A stretch of 64,000 nucleotides of DNA from Cylicocyclus nassatus (GCA_958299035.1 CATQJL010000223.1:55224302-55288301), one strand, 5' to 3'; counted from the stretch's first letter, positions 50,915 through 59,879 are shown. Notes: generated by a model not told the origin, from the letters alone. Program-made: numbers and translations.

Positions 50915-50963
50915 GGTCCCGTGGTGTAGCGGTTAGCACTCAGGACTCTGAATCCTGCGACGT
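50915..50963 (+). pseudogene. truncated last tRNA-Gln copy of the array
   Basis: Copy k=254 is intact through the anticodon stem (49 bases) and then breaks at GCGACGT before the T arm. It lacks the B box and terminator. The sequence continues into an inverted spacer (TCTCGACGGTGGCG), so this is the rearrangement point at the array's right edge. Confidence 0.9.
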
Positions 50964-50965
50964 TC

Positions 50966-51060
50966 TCGACGGTGGCGTTGTATTGGAGACCTTGTGACGA
51001 AGACTAGGTCCCAGTGAGATTTGGACTCACTCGCAGGATTCAGAGTCCTTAGTGCTAACC
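50966..51060 (-). pseudogene. inverted, decayed array unit with tRNA-Gln relic
   Basis: On the minus strand, part of a spacer (50966-51005) and a tRNA-Gln relic (51006-51060) are recognisable. The relic keeps the acceptor 3' strand, T arm and CTG anticodon loop. It has several substitutions, has lost one base between T arm and anticodon stem, and lacks about 18 bases of the 5' end, including most of the A box and acceptor 5' strand. It faces the array head to head across 50964. Confidence 0.85.
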
Positions 51061-51074
51061 AGGTCAAGCGTGGG

Positions 51075-51136
51075 ATGTTGCACATCACACATGGAGGGGG
51101 TCGTAGAGGGGTTAGAGAGGGGGAGGAGGGTCGTTA
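51075..51136. other. G-rich tract next to the array
   Basis: Several runs of four or five G (GGAGGGGGTCG, GAGGGGTTAG, GAGGGGGAGGAGGG) could form a G-quadruplex on the plus strand. Another G-rich tract follows at 52686-52738, and a G13 run lies at 6186-6198 left of the array. Confidence 0.5.
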
Positions 51137-51880
51137 TCGAGGTCATATTGATGTTACTGACATGATGTCATTCAACAATGTCTGACAGGCCCATTGTGCA
51201 AGATATTAGCACTGGTGTTTTGGCCTACCGTCGTACACGTACAGTAAGATTGATAAACAAACACTAAAAGCATAAGAGCATCATTTTCGTTATTAGCATG
51301 TCGAGTAACCCCAGTGAGCCAAGTTTTAGCTAATTTTGAAATTTTCAAATATTGAGACACTCATGAGGTGTTCATTTTCGAACGTGTTAACTTTGTTTCA
51401 AAGGTGAGTAAGCTACTTCTTTCTTCACTCAGTACAAAGTAATACTACTTCTTTGTTCTTAGGAATTCCACTTCAACTAACATCCAAACCCTGGAACTGA
51501 GGGCAAGCAAGGTTCTTGTTTGATATCTCAAATTAGAGAACCAATCGAGCTCGAATCACTCTTGAAGTTAAGAGGGTTAGGCTATCGAATTTTGCTTGTT
51601 CTTGCCGCCCTCCCTCTCGATTCACGTAGTAGCGCAGGCTTAGCATATTACCGTAATTCAATATTTTCGCGGTGTCTTCCATTTGCATGGCTAAGGAGAA
51701 ACGATGATATCTTTCCCTGGGAGTAACAATTTTGCGTGAACTGCGATATGGCGAAGGTTTAGTAGTAGCAACCATATAAAACAGACGAGATCTGAACGCT
51801 TTGAAGGCAATTTAGTGGGATGCGGACAACTCCTAAAAAGTGTGGCAGCCAAAGCTTTTTAGAAGTTGTGCCACACCCCA
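51137..51880. other. unannotated intergenic stretch
   Basis: Mostly AT-rich. Open frames of 60-80 codons (51172-51360, 51520-51726, 51533-51775) show no known domain and I do not call them genes. A small hairpin (CTAAAAAG with CTTTTTAG) lies at about 51832-51862. Confidence 0.5.
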
Positions 51881-51884
51881 TTAA

Positions 51885-52221
51885 AGGCACCGTCCACCCA
51901 AATTTTCGACTTCCAGGTTTTTGTCGTTTCAGGGCCTTCTCATGTCCCTGATTCCAAATATGAAGTTAAGAATCTGCGAAAACCCCGACAATCCCCATTC
52001 CGGAGAACCCACAGGCCGGCTTTCCAGAATGGTGATTGGATGAGCGCGCACAAATGGGCGGGCATGGATGGGGGTCCTCGTGCATCTTCGCTATTCCGAG
52101 GCGATTTTCTCGCTTCCGAAGCGGTATATTGCGCCGCGACTTGGGCATTGGCTTGATAGGAGGCCTTACTGTTATACGCTGCCAAAAGCTCAACACTCTT
52201 AACTTAGAGTGGACGGTGCCT
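51885..52221. mobile_element. 337-bp TTAA-type MITE
   Basis: Termini AGGCACCGTCCAC and its inverse GTGGACGGTGCCT are flanked by TTAA at 51881-51884 and 52222-52225. TTAA duplication with short inverted ends fits piggyBac- or Kolobok-type MITEs. The interior contains GC-rich sequence with short open frames on both strands but no transposase. Confidence 0.75.
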
Positions 52222-52225
52222 TTAA

Positions 52226-52679
52226 CTCAGGTCCAAAAAATTTTTTAGCGAACATAAGGCTTATAGTTTGACCGCCTTGATCTGGTAGTTTTCATAAAAG
52301 TAATTTGAGCCTGATCCATCTTCTTCGTCTGAGTAGAAGCTGGTGAAAGCGCAGCCATTGGAAGCGAAAAATGAGCCAAACGAGATTTTGTCTACTTCTA
52401 ATTCCATAGTTTGATGTTCATTTGAAGCAGGATTTATGGACAGGCGAACATAGAGTATCGCAATAAATACAAAAAAAAAGAGTTGGCTAATTCAGTTTTG
52501 ATAAACAGTTATTCATGTTTGAAAATGACCACTTCACTTGGGTGGTCCACCATTGGAAAATTTTAAAATTCGCTGAAACTTGGTCCACAGGGGTTTTTTG
52601 ACGCGATAATTACGAATATGTGCCTAATTATGCAAGTTAAAGCCTTTATTTAATGCCTTCGGACGGCAAACGATAAAGC
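52226..52679. other. unannotated intergenic stretch
   Basis: No gene, RNA or recognised repeat ends. AT-rich, with an A9 run near 52472. Confidence 0.55.
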
Positions 52680-52740
52680 CGGTGGCGGAGGGGGGGGGGA
52701 TATTGAGAGAGAAGGTAGGGGTGAGGGGGGGGGGGGTCGT
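52680..52740. other. G-rich tract with hAT-end-like start
   Basis: GGTGGCGGAGGGG is followed by long G runs separated by ATATTGAGAGAGAAGGTA. The start resembles the hAT-like end at 6160 (CAGTGGCGG). It may be a decayed transposon terminus or simply a low-complexity tract. Confidence 0.35.
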
Positions 52741-52776
52741 ATCCGGCGCTTGTGTGCCACACCTCTTGCTCCACTC

Positions 52777-53062
52777 TTGTGCTAACCGCTACACCACGGG
52801 ACCGAACCGATAATGCTCACATCGCTGAGGACAGTTTCCCACTATCCTCATCGCAAACCGCTCACAACGATGGCGACGTATTGGAGATCTTGCGCAAAAG
52901 ATTAGGTCCCGGTGAGATTTGAACTCACGTCGCAGGATTCAGAGTGCTAACCATCACAACACGAGACAGAACCGGTCATACTCGCATCGCTAAGAACTGT
53001 TTCCTATTCTATCCTCATCGCAAACCGCTCTCGACGAAGGCGAAGTATTAGAGACTTTGTGT
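52777..53062 (-). pseudogene. inverted relics of the tRNA-Gln array
   Basis: Read on the minus strand, the array spacer and tRNA are recognisable at reduced identity. A tRNA 5' half lies at 52777-52803, with its acceptor CGGGACC inverse and A box kept. A spacer follows at about 52804-52903, and a second tRNA relic at 52904-52968. A further spacer piece runs to about 53062. The second tRNA has lost seven bases of the anticodon stem and has a damaged acceptor stem, while its T arm is perfect. These are older, non-functional units in the opposite orientation to the main array. Confidence 0.85.
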
Positions 53063-53303
53063 ATACTTAATGGAATGCGGAATTCTTCTGTGGTTACGTG
53101 GGCACTCTAAAAGTCGTTTTGTATGATTGCACCACTTTTGCGACCTTTTAGAGGCGGTTGCGGTCAAGACGGTTGCACAAAGTAGAAAGAAGATTTTCGT
53201 ATTTTTGAGCCTGGGATTGCACTGATCAGTGTAAGAATTAAGCGTCCAGGCAAGTCTGGACACATGGAGATCTCACGGATAGCATTTTTGGGGCCCTAGC
53301 TAA

Positions 53304-53519
53304 GCCACTGCCCAACCGGCAGCTCAGGTAATGCTCTAACGGCTGAGATATTCCCCTCGAAAGTGGACTCCAGGATCGTATTTGGCATGGACCCATGGCA
53401 CACGTGGGTCCTCGCGCGAAACTTCCATGAATCCATTAGAGTACGATCCTGAGGTCCAGTTTGTAGGCGTGTATCTAAGCCGTTAGTGAGTCACCTGCGC
53501 TGCCGCTTGGGCAGTGCCT
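53304..53519. mobile_element. foldback MITE, family of the 5645 element
   Basis: The left end GCCACTGCCCAACCGGCAGC is inverted at the right as GCTGCCGCTTGGGCAGTG. Flanks are CTAA (53300-53303) and TTAA (53520-53523). A second inverted pair inside (CCAGGATCGTA with TACGATCCTGAGG) makes most of the element fold. The right TTAA is shared with the next element. Confidence 0.65.
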
Positions 53520-53523
53520 TAAA

Positions 53524-53967
53524 GGCAGCGGCTCGGCAGATTTTGCATTTCCACCTTTTTGCATGTTTTGGGCCTTCTCGACCCGTAGATCCCTAATCTG
53601 AGCTTTAAAAGGGGTGAAAAGGCCTTTTCGGTTTTTTTTTTCAATTTCCAAAAGGCAGCTTGGACGGGAATTTTCAAAAGGAAAGTCGGGAGGCCCTGGC
53701 ACGAAGACCCTGCTGCCTGTAATTTTGGCTTTGTATAGCATGCACAATGCGGGAAAGCGCTCGGGAGGTCCCGCGCCGTCTAGCGGAGAATACTCGTCCG
53801 AACAAGGTGTTAGGGGAGCGAAAGGAGGAAGGGGGCGGCGCTTGGGCCGCCCCTTGGCTTGCATAGTTCACATTTTCGGCGCGGAGTTGCTGTTTTGGTT
53901 CACTTGCATGGCCTCCTATCCACCTGTGTCAAAATCTGAGGTAGGTCAATCTGCCGAGCCGCTGCCT
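53524..53967. mobile_element. 444-bp TTAA-type MITE
   Basis: Ends AGGCAGCGGCTCGGCAGAT and the inverse ATCTGCCGAGCCGCTGCCT are flanked by TTAA at 53520-53523 and 53968-53971. The interior matches the copy at 57814-58231 over long stretches (GGTGTTAGGGGAGCGAAAGG, GCTGTTTTGGTTCACTTG). The open frames at 53475-53864 and 53614-54000 run through the element on opposite strands and have no known domain. Confidence 0.85.
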
Positions 53968-53971
53968 TTAA

Positions 53972-54806
53972 TTAGGGACGCAAACTTACTTTCCACATAA
54001 AATCCCTATGTGTCCAGACTTGCCTAGACGCTGCATTCAAAAAGCATCCGCGTCCAATCCGCCGTTGAAAGGTCCGAAAAAGAAAGCGGTGCGAACTCCG
54101 TGATTCTTCAATGTGAACAGGCCCAGAGACATTAAAGGCAGTGTCTCACCAAAATTGGGGTAATGCCTCCTGCACACATTCTACTAGAAGGCCCCTAAAT
54201 AGGTCACTGCAACAAGTTCGACTCGATCCGGGCCCTTCTATGCCGAGAAAACTGCCCTCAAAGTGGCCCGCAAAGCGCGATTTGGCCATCACGGCCGACG
54301 CTCCCTGTTTCCCCATTACGCGTTCTAACATGTCTCTCCACTTGGCGTCCGCGTTATTGTGTTTCTGCCACTGTGGCGAAGGCTGAAGTTAGGAGGCGGA
54401 ATCCGTCCACGTTGCTTTCGCGGGACCACCAGGAAACGGGGTTCCTGACAACTTAGTGCGGTTTTGAGCCCCTTCAGTGTTAGACGAGGCCCATTAAGTA
54501 AAATGCAAATATCTTGGCAACCAAATTTTGGTCATAGGAGAAGTTCAGCTTCAAGAATCTTTCTCCGCAGATTTTCCTTGCATGCTGCTTATGATTTGTT
54601 TATTCTCACTATTTCGTGTAGAACTTGGAGTAGGAGTGAATAAGATTTGAAGCACTGGCATTTCCAAGTCAGAAAACACAAAACCTTTTCTTATTTGTGC
54701 GACCGTCTTGACCGCCACTGTCGTGCTCTGCTAAAAATTGCAATGGTGCAATCACACAGAATATTAGAGTGATGACGACTGTATCTTTCTTGGTCCCCGC
54801 TCTTAA
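53972..54806. other. intergenic stretch with a lone TTAA-type end
   Basis: TTAA at 54132-54135 followed by AGGCAGTGTCTCACC looks like the left end of another TTAA element, but I find no matching right end. The remainder, including a frame at 54141-54386, is unrecognised. Confidence 0.4.
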
Positions 54807-55879
54807 TCTTATATATAAAGCTGAATGTCTGTTTGTCTGTCTGTATGTCTGTCTGTATGTCTGTCTGTCTGTCTGTGTGTACGTATGTTCCGAATAGAAA
54901 ATTCCATTTCTGAACCGATCCGGACCAAACTTGGCACACATACACTACGGGCCCCGGCGGGTGTCATAGGCTACTTTTCGTCATCGATTGATATCGATTT
55001 TATCGATTTTTATCGATTTTTTTGCTGAGTCCACCTACGGGGCTGGGAGTTGGCACAGGGGGGTAATCGAGCATGGGGATTCCGAATACAATATTGGTTT
55101 TCAGGATTATCGATTACTTTTATCGATTTTATCGATTTTTTTGCAAAGTTTGAGCTACGGGGCTGGGAGTTCGCACAGGGGGGTAATCGAGCATAGGGAT
55201 TCCGAATACAATATTGGTTTTCGGGATTATCGATTACTTTTATCGATTTTATCGATTTTTTTGCAAAGTTTGAGCTAGGAGGCTGGGAGTTGGCACAGGG
55301 GGGTAATCGAGCATGCTGATCATCCCCAAGGGGGGTGATCAGCATGTTCGATTACACCCCTGTGCCAAATTCCAGCCCCCTAGCTCAAATTTTCAAAAAA
55401 TCGATAAAATCGATAAAAGTAATGGACGATCTTGAAAACTAATATTGTATTCGTAATCTGCATGCTCGATTACCCCCTGTGCAAACTCCCAGCCCCGCAG
55501 GTCAAACTTTACAAAAAAATCGATAAAATCGATAAAAGTAATGGACGATCATGAAAACTAATATTGTGTTCGTAATCAACATGCTCGATTACCCCCTGTG
55601 CAAAATCCCAGCCTCGCATGTCAAAATTACAAAAAATCGATAAAACCAATAAAAGTAATCTATAATTCTGAAAACTAATATTGTATTCGGAATCCCCATG
55701 CTCACTTCCCCCCTGTGCCAACTCCTAGCCCTGTAGGTGAACTCTGCAAAAAAATCGATAAAAATCGGTAAAATCGACGTCGATCGATAACGAAAAGTGG
55801 ACTGTGACACCCGCCGGGGCCCGAAGTGTATGTGTGCCAAGTTTGGTCCGGATACGGCGGAGCCGGGTAAGCCAGCTAG
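54807..55879 (+). mobile_element. non-autonomous Helitron with internal long inverted repeat
   Basis: It starts TCTTATATATAAAGCTGAATG after host base A (54806), then has a TGTC/TGTA microsatellite (54827-54880). It ends with hairpin CGGCGGAGCCG (55855-55865), ten bases, then CTAG (55876-55879). These fit Helitron termini well. The interior is unusual: plus-oriented tandem units of exactly 120 bp (from 55041, 55161, 55281) meet minus-oriented units at a palindromic centre near 55328, so 54918-55327 and 55330-55851 form long inverted arms of unequal length. No protein is encoded; frames here are microsatellite translations such as repeated TDRQ. The next Helitron begins at the very next base. 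Confidence 0.8.
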
Positions 55880-55898
55880 TCTTATATATAAAGCTGAA

Positions 55899-55937
<39 letters not shown>

Positions 55938-56389
55938 ATGTCTGTACGTATGTTCCGAATAGAAAATTCCATTTCTGAACCGATCCGGACCAAACTTGGC
56001 ACACATACACTTCGGGCCCCGGCGGGTGTCATAGGCTACTTTTCGTCATCGATCGATATCGATTTTATCGACTTTTATCGATTTTTTGTAAGGTTTGACC
56101 TGCGGGGCTGGGAGTTTGCACAGGGGGGTAATCGAGCATGGGGATTCCGAATACAATATTAGTTTTCAGGATTATCGATTACTTTTATCGATTTCATCGA
56201 TTTTTTGCAAAGTTTGAGCTACGGGGCTGGGAGTTTGCACAGGGGGTGAGCATGCTGATTTCGAAAACAACACAGAGAACGGGAAATGAAGTGCAGAAGT
56301 GGGCACAGGGAAAGGCTGTACAGGAATAGGAATGGGGCCTTTATTGCAGTGTTTTCACAGGGCCGGGCGGAGCAGGGTAAGCAAGCTAG
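55880..56389 (+). mobile_element. non-autonomous Helitron, head to tail with the previous copy
   Basis: It begins TCTTATATATAAAGCTGAATG directly after the CTAG of the preceding element and ends GGGTAAGCAAGCTAG at 56389, followed by host T. Taken with host A at 54806, the two copies together sit in a single A-T target, as expected for Helitron insertion. The 3' hairpin region (GGCCGGGCGGAGCAGGG) is imperfect. The inner part has the TGTC repeat, the CCGATCCGGACCAAACTTGG block and two ATCGAT-rich units. Confidence 0.8.
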
Positions 56390-56442
56390 TTAATTCATAA
56401 TGAACAACGCCTCCATAATCTATTGACCATACTTCATATATT

Positions 56443-56465
56443 NNNNNNNNNNNNNNNNNNNNNNN
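56443..56465. other. assembly gap, 23 N
   Basis: A short run of N with an apparently measured length, unlike the 500-N gap at 6215. Confidence 0.95.
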
Positions 56466-57481
56466 CGACTAAAATAACTTTTGATTCTAGATATTCACAA
56501 AAGCAATGGCATCTGCCGCATCCCCTAAAAAATCAGGAGAGTTGCAAAAAATGAAAAGTGAAAAAATTGTCAGACCCTGTCGACCATAATGGAACCGTGA
56601 TGGAATTCACCATTCCCCTCTAGTCAACATTCCCCTCTCTATGCCACCTTCTATATGCTAACCCTAGAATCGTTGTTTGGTAAACAGCATGCACACTTAC
56701 CCCTCTAAAATTTCGGGACAAAGCTCAAAGTTTGTAGAAAAATGATAAAATTGATGGACAAAAAACAATTTCTATGAATGAACTAGCGGCATACCCAGCT
56801 ATGTCCGGGCTACTTCTTTGAAATCAGCAATTTATGATGTTCAAATACTTTACCTGCTATGATCTTATGACCTATACACAAAATATTTTGGTTGCGAACT
56901 CCATGTTAATCTAAATTTGGTGATTTGACAGTAATTTTTGAGAGAAGTAACGCAGATCTATGGATAAAATCCAGAGTAAAGACTCAGTAGTATGGAATAA
57001 GGGTACAGATCATATTGTAAAAATACAGCACTTCCATCTATTCTTGCTACTTTGACATTTCTATTGGGATTTCCTGAAAAGGCGCGCTCATTTTACTTAA
57101 CAGGTTTGCTTCCCACGAATGTACTCGTAAGCGTAGTGGGATGGGAGTGATAAAGCATATCACTTACAATGGGAGCATTTTCACTGTGCCGTCCTCTGAT
57201 CGATTGCTTTCTGTCTATTGGAGATAGAGCCCTCATCACGCAAGTGCAACAGTTTCTCCATTTTCTGGCATGCTCCAAGTGGACTGTGACAAAAGTGAGT
57301 GTAGCTTAGATTTTGTTTCCTTGTATCGCTACTACAGTTCAAGCATTCTTCAATATTTGGATGTAATACGACAAAGACCGCTGCTCTAATCATATAATCG
57401 AATATATTTTATGGATGACTGTCACTAATGCTCTTGTTTTTGATGCCATAGTTTAGATCGCAACAGTATATCCAATTGACA
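56466..57481. other. intergenic stretch with a decayed Helitron unit
   Basis: At about 56630-56765 a worn minus-oriented Helitron internal unit is visible (GTTTGGTAAACAGCATGC, TTACCCCTC, AAAATGATAAAATTGATGG). The rest is AT-rich, and its open frames near 57093-57393 show no domain that I recognise. Confidence 0.45.
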
Positions 57482-57487
57482 TACAGG

Positions 57488-57718
57488 GCTTATCGATTGC
57501 AGTTCAGATGCACCAGCATCTCCGCTCCCGCGCGGGACTCTGCACCTCTTCCGCAAACATGTCTGCACTTCTTCCGCGAAAGGCTGAGGCTCCGCCTTTC
57601 CTACGCTCGCGGTGGGAAAGTGATCAAAGAACATGTTCGCTAAAGAGGAGCAGAGTCCAGACGAGGCGGCCGCGCGGAAGCGGAGAGTGGTGCGCCCGAC
57701 ACTGCAGTTGATAAGCCC
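57488..57718. mobile_element. 231-bp foldback element with 6-bp target duplications
   Basis: Ends GGGCTTATC and its inverse GATAAGCCC extend into imperfect arms that share GCAGT, CTCCGCT-CCGCGCG and GGACTCTGC-CCTCTT. CATACA is repeated on both sides (57482-57487 and 57719-57724). The centre is GC-rich (CTCCGCCTTTCC...). The 6-bp duplication does not assign a superfamily with confidence. Overlapping frames on both strands (57425-57721, 57508-57711) are by-products. Confidence 0.7.
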
Positions 57719-57813
57719 CATACATGCTGATAGAAGTTACCTTGAGAAATGGCGCCCATGATGTTACGGAAGGATCCTACAAACCTCACCGTAATCGCAT
57801 ACATCAATCTTAA

Positions 57814-58231
57814 AAGGCAGCGGCTCGGCAGATTCTCGACTTGAAGTTTTTCGCTTGCCTGGGGGTAATTCGAGGCGCTCATTCCGAAAATCCACATTAG
57901 AGAGCTTGAAAACGGCAAAAACGAGCGTTTTTCGATGCTCTTACCCTTGAGATTGGACGAGTGGAGCAAGGTGGATGACGCTGAATCGTGGCGGGATCCA
58001 ATACTTATACCATTGCGGAGGGCAGTCTCCAATGGTGAGAAAGAAATTGCCAACTCGTCCGCACAAGGTGTTAGGGGAGCGAAAGGAGGAAGGGGAGCGG
58101 AGCTTGGCTTGCCCCCCTGGCTTGCAGAATTCGCATTTTCGGCCCGGAGCTGCTGTTTTGGTTCACTTGGAGGGCCTTCTATCCATCTACGTCAAGTTCT
58201 GAGGTAAGTCTATTCTTCCGAGCCGCTGCCT
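57814..58231. mobile_element. TTAA-type MITE, second copy of the 53524 family
   Basis: TTAA at 57810-57813 is followed by AAGGCAGCGGCTCGGCAGA. The right end CCGAGCCGCTGCCT is followed by TTAA at 58232-58235. The interior matches 53524-53967. It has one extra A at the left end and scattered substitutions, so it is not a very recent insertion. Confidence 0.8.
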
Positions 58232-58420
58232 TTAAAGGCAGCGTCAGGGCAAGAATTCGGATGGAATTTTTTTCGCTTACATGGGCTTATCCTTCCCGCT
58301 GATTCCGAAAATGCAGCTGCAACGGAGAGCACGAAAACGTCGAAAACGGGCTTTTCCATAAGCTCTTGATTTAAATTTTGTCGCCTGCCGCCAAGGTCAA
58401 GGGTCAAGATGCAGAGTCTC
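58232..58420. mobile_element. left end of another TTAA element sharing a target site
   Basis: TTAA (58232-58235) is immediately followed by AGGCAGCGTCAGGGC, a related but different terminus, continuing into sequence with CGAAAATGCAGCTGC. I find no inverted right end, so the element is truncated or its end has diverged. The end given is approximate. Confidence 0.35.
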
Positions 58421-58511
58421 TGTGGGACTCTACGTCTTGACTGTGTGCGGTATGCGCACTCTGGCTTATCGAACTAACTCGTCCCCGGTCGCCAGGACGT
58501 TCTGGTCGCCA

Positions 58512-58540
58512 CTTCTGAAGCGGTTTTCTCGCTTCAGAAG
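58512..58540. repeat. perfect 11-bp stem hairpin
   Basis: CTTCTGAAGCG and CGCTTCAGAAG pair perfectly around a 7-base loop (GTTTTCT). It could be a transcript hairpin or a fragment of a foldback element, and no gene context supports a role. Confidence 0.7.
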
Positions 58541-59455
58541 AAATTAGTGCATTGCCAGTTGGGCAAGAGCCTTACCAGGCCGGGAGCCCTTGTACTTTAC
58601 ATTTTCATTTTTGAGACGCCTTCAAAGGTACATGAGAACCTCTTGAAGTGCTCTTCTTGTCACTGCGTTTTGCATGCAAAACTCAGAATGGGACGTACCG
58701 CTATTGTTCACTTTCACTTAGACGAATGATTTAATAGGCCCTTCATTTCCTAGATTTACGTAAACAAATCAGTAAATTGATAGAAGAACCCAGGACTTCA
58801 ACTCGCAATACTCTAGTTTCTAAACAGCATGCTCAAGTAACCCTCCCTGCACTGTTTTCCAGCTCCCAGCTCTAAACTTAGAAGAAGGGTACTTGGTGAC
58901 CGTGGCCATTCGTAATGATTTGTATATCAGAAAATGCGCCTTTCAATGCTGGTCCGAATACTGTCTTCCATATGACGATAACCTGGATGGAGTTATGATC
59001 GTTTTTTCATGAATAAATTGCATTACTGCGGAGGGTTTTCATTAATAGAAGTTTTTTTACTTTCCAAATGCTGATTATGATTTAGATAGGTATAATACAA
59101 CAGTACTCTTTTCAGATTCTCCTCAATAGCTTCAAACGGTAATCTAGAACAATTTTGGTGATTGTAGCTACCCAAAAGCACACAAATTTTCCACGAAAAA
59201 AGTTCATAACTTCCTTCAGAAGATCGCTTTGCAAATATCGAGCACAGTTTTAGAATCAGCGTTTTGAGGTGCATCTTAGGGTATACATCGCATTCCAAAT
59301 GGCTACGGTCACCGAGTATCCTTTCCTTGTTAGCAAAATTCCAATGAATGTGTACCTCAATCACTTTTTAGAGACTGGTATTCTGTTTCTCAGACAGTCA
59401 AAGGGATATTGCGCCATTTGCCCGCCGGAGGTATTCCTTCTGTCTGAGTTGAATG
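58541..59455. other. unannotated intergenic stretch
   Basis: A worn Helitron internal motif (AACAGCATGCTCAAGTAACC) lies near 58820. The longest frame, minus 59023-59364, has no domain that I recognise and no splice context that I can support. Confidence 0.45.
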
Positions 59456-59575
59456 TGCTGAGCCCGTAGCCCAAACTGTTTGCAACGATGAAATCGGTTT
59501 TGCTCGATAACGAAAGGTTGTCTGCGACGCCTGCCTTGTCCCGAAGTAAATGTGTAGTCCGGTCCGGAGCATCAT
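59456..59575 (-). mobile_element. Helitron fragment
   Basis: AGCCCGTAGCCCAAACTGTT, CTCGATAACGAAAGG and CCCGAAGTAAATGTGTAGTC correspond to the internal and 5' regions of the minus-oriented Helitrons, but the ends are missing. It is interrupted at about 59576 by the TTCGAAT-rich block. Confidence 0.55.
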
Positions 59576-59825
59576 AGAGTTTTCACAGTATACTTGGGTA
59601 ATTCGAAAATTTTTCATCGAATGAATGAATATCGAATAAATTCGGAAAGGAAAAACTTCGAATAAACGAATATCGAATAAATTCGAGGTTAAAAATTTTT
59701 CGAATGAACGAATTCCGAATAAATGAAATTCAAAAATATCGAATGAATGAATATCGATTATATCCGAACATTGGGAGCCGAATTTCGAATAAATATTCGA
59801 ATGATTTATCGAATAACTAGAGCAA
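59576..59825. repeat. TTCGAAT-rich low-complexity block
   Basis: Irregular repeats of GAATAAATTCG, CGAATGAATG and AATATCGAATAA. The left border reads TTTTCACAGTATACTTGGGT. The block at 61084-61345 has the inverse of this border (ACCCAAGTATATTTCACAG) at its right end, so both belong to one dispersed element type. The minus frame 59390-59869 is a translation of this repeat. Confidence 0.6.
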
Positions 59826-59879
59826 CCATATCTCAAACTTGCTGACATATCTGGCTGAAGCCGATCCATTCATAATCAG

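Larger units (their letters stand above)
6715..50963 (+). repeat. giant tandem array of 255 tRNA-Gln(CTG) units, 174-bp period
   Basis: The unit is a 72-bp tRNA gene plus a 102-bp spacer, repeated head to tail on one strand without interruption. Starts are 6719+174k for k=0-181 and 192-254, and 6718+174k for k=182-191. A base is lost in the spacer near 38365 and one is gained in the T loop near 40010. The first and last starts (6719, 50915) are exactly 254 periods apart. Common differences between units fall in the spacer: AAGG/ATGG and GTCTCC/ATCTTC after TTTTGCAG, TCGAG/TTGAG/TTGGG, GTTCTC/GTTATC/GTGCTC, and TGTTCG/TGTCCG. Larger blocks are themselves repeated (see separate entries). The spacer holds no frame, so Pol III transcription of the tRNAs is the only evident product. 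It could be a working tRNA gene bank or a tRNA-derived satellite, and sequence alone does not decide. Confidence 0.97.

Noticed and set aside
6715..50963. CRISPR-like array (regular repeats and spacers)
   Set aside because: The conserved part folds as a tRNA and the intervening 102 bp are nearly identical between units, so there are no unique spacers and no cas genes.
51866..52248. Overlapping frames of 70-96 codons on both strands
   Set aside because: They lie within or cross the TTAA MITE at 51885-52221 and have no recognisable domain.
53475..54000. Opposed 128- and 129-codon frames
   Set aside because: Both run through the TTAA MITE; overlapping opposite frames in GC-rich repeat sequence without any known domain are expected by chance.
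55010..55345. 111-codon frame with repeated LPPCANSQP segments
   Set aside because: It is the minus translation of the 120-bp Helitron units; 120 is a multiple of three, so the frame stays open by chance.
54669..56032. Several 80-147-codon frames with repeated TDRQ or SVCLSVC
   Set aside because: They translate the TGTC microsatellite and Helitron terminal block on either strand and recur wherever the Helitron does.
59390..59869. 159-codon minus frame
   Set aside because: It spans a Helitron fragment and the TTCGAAT low-complexity block and has no domain.
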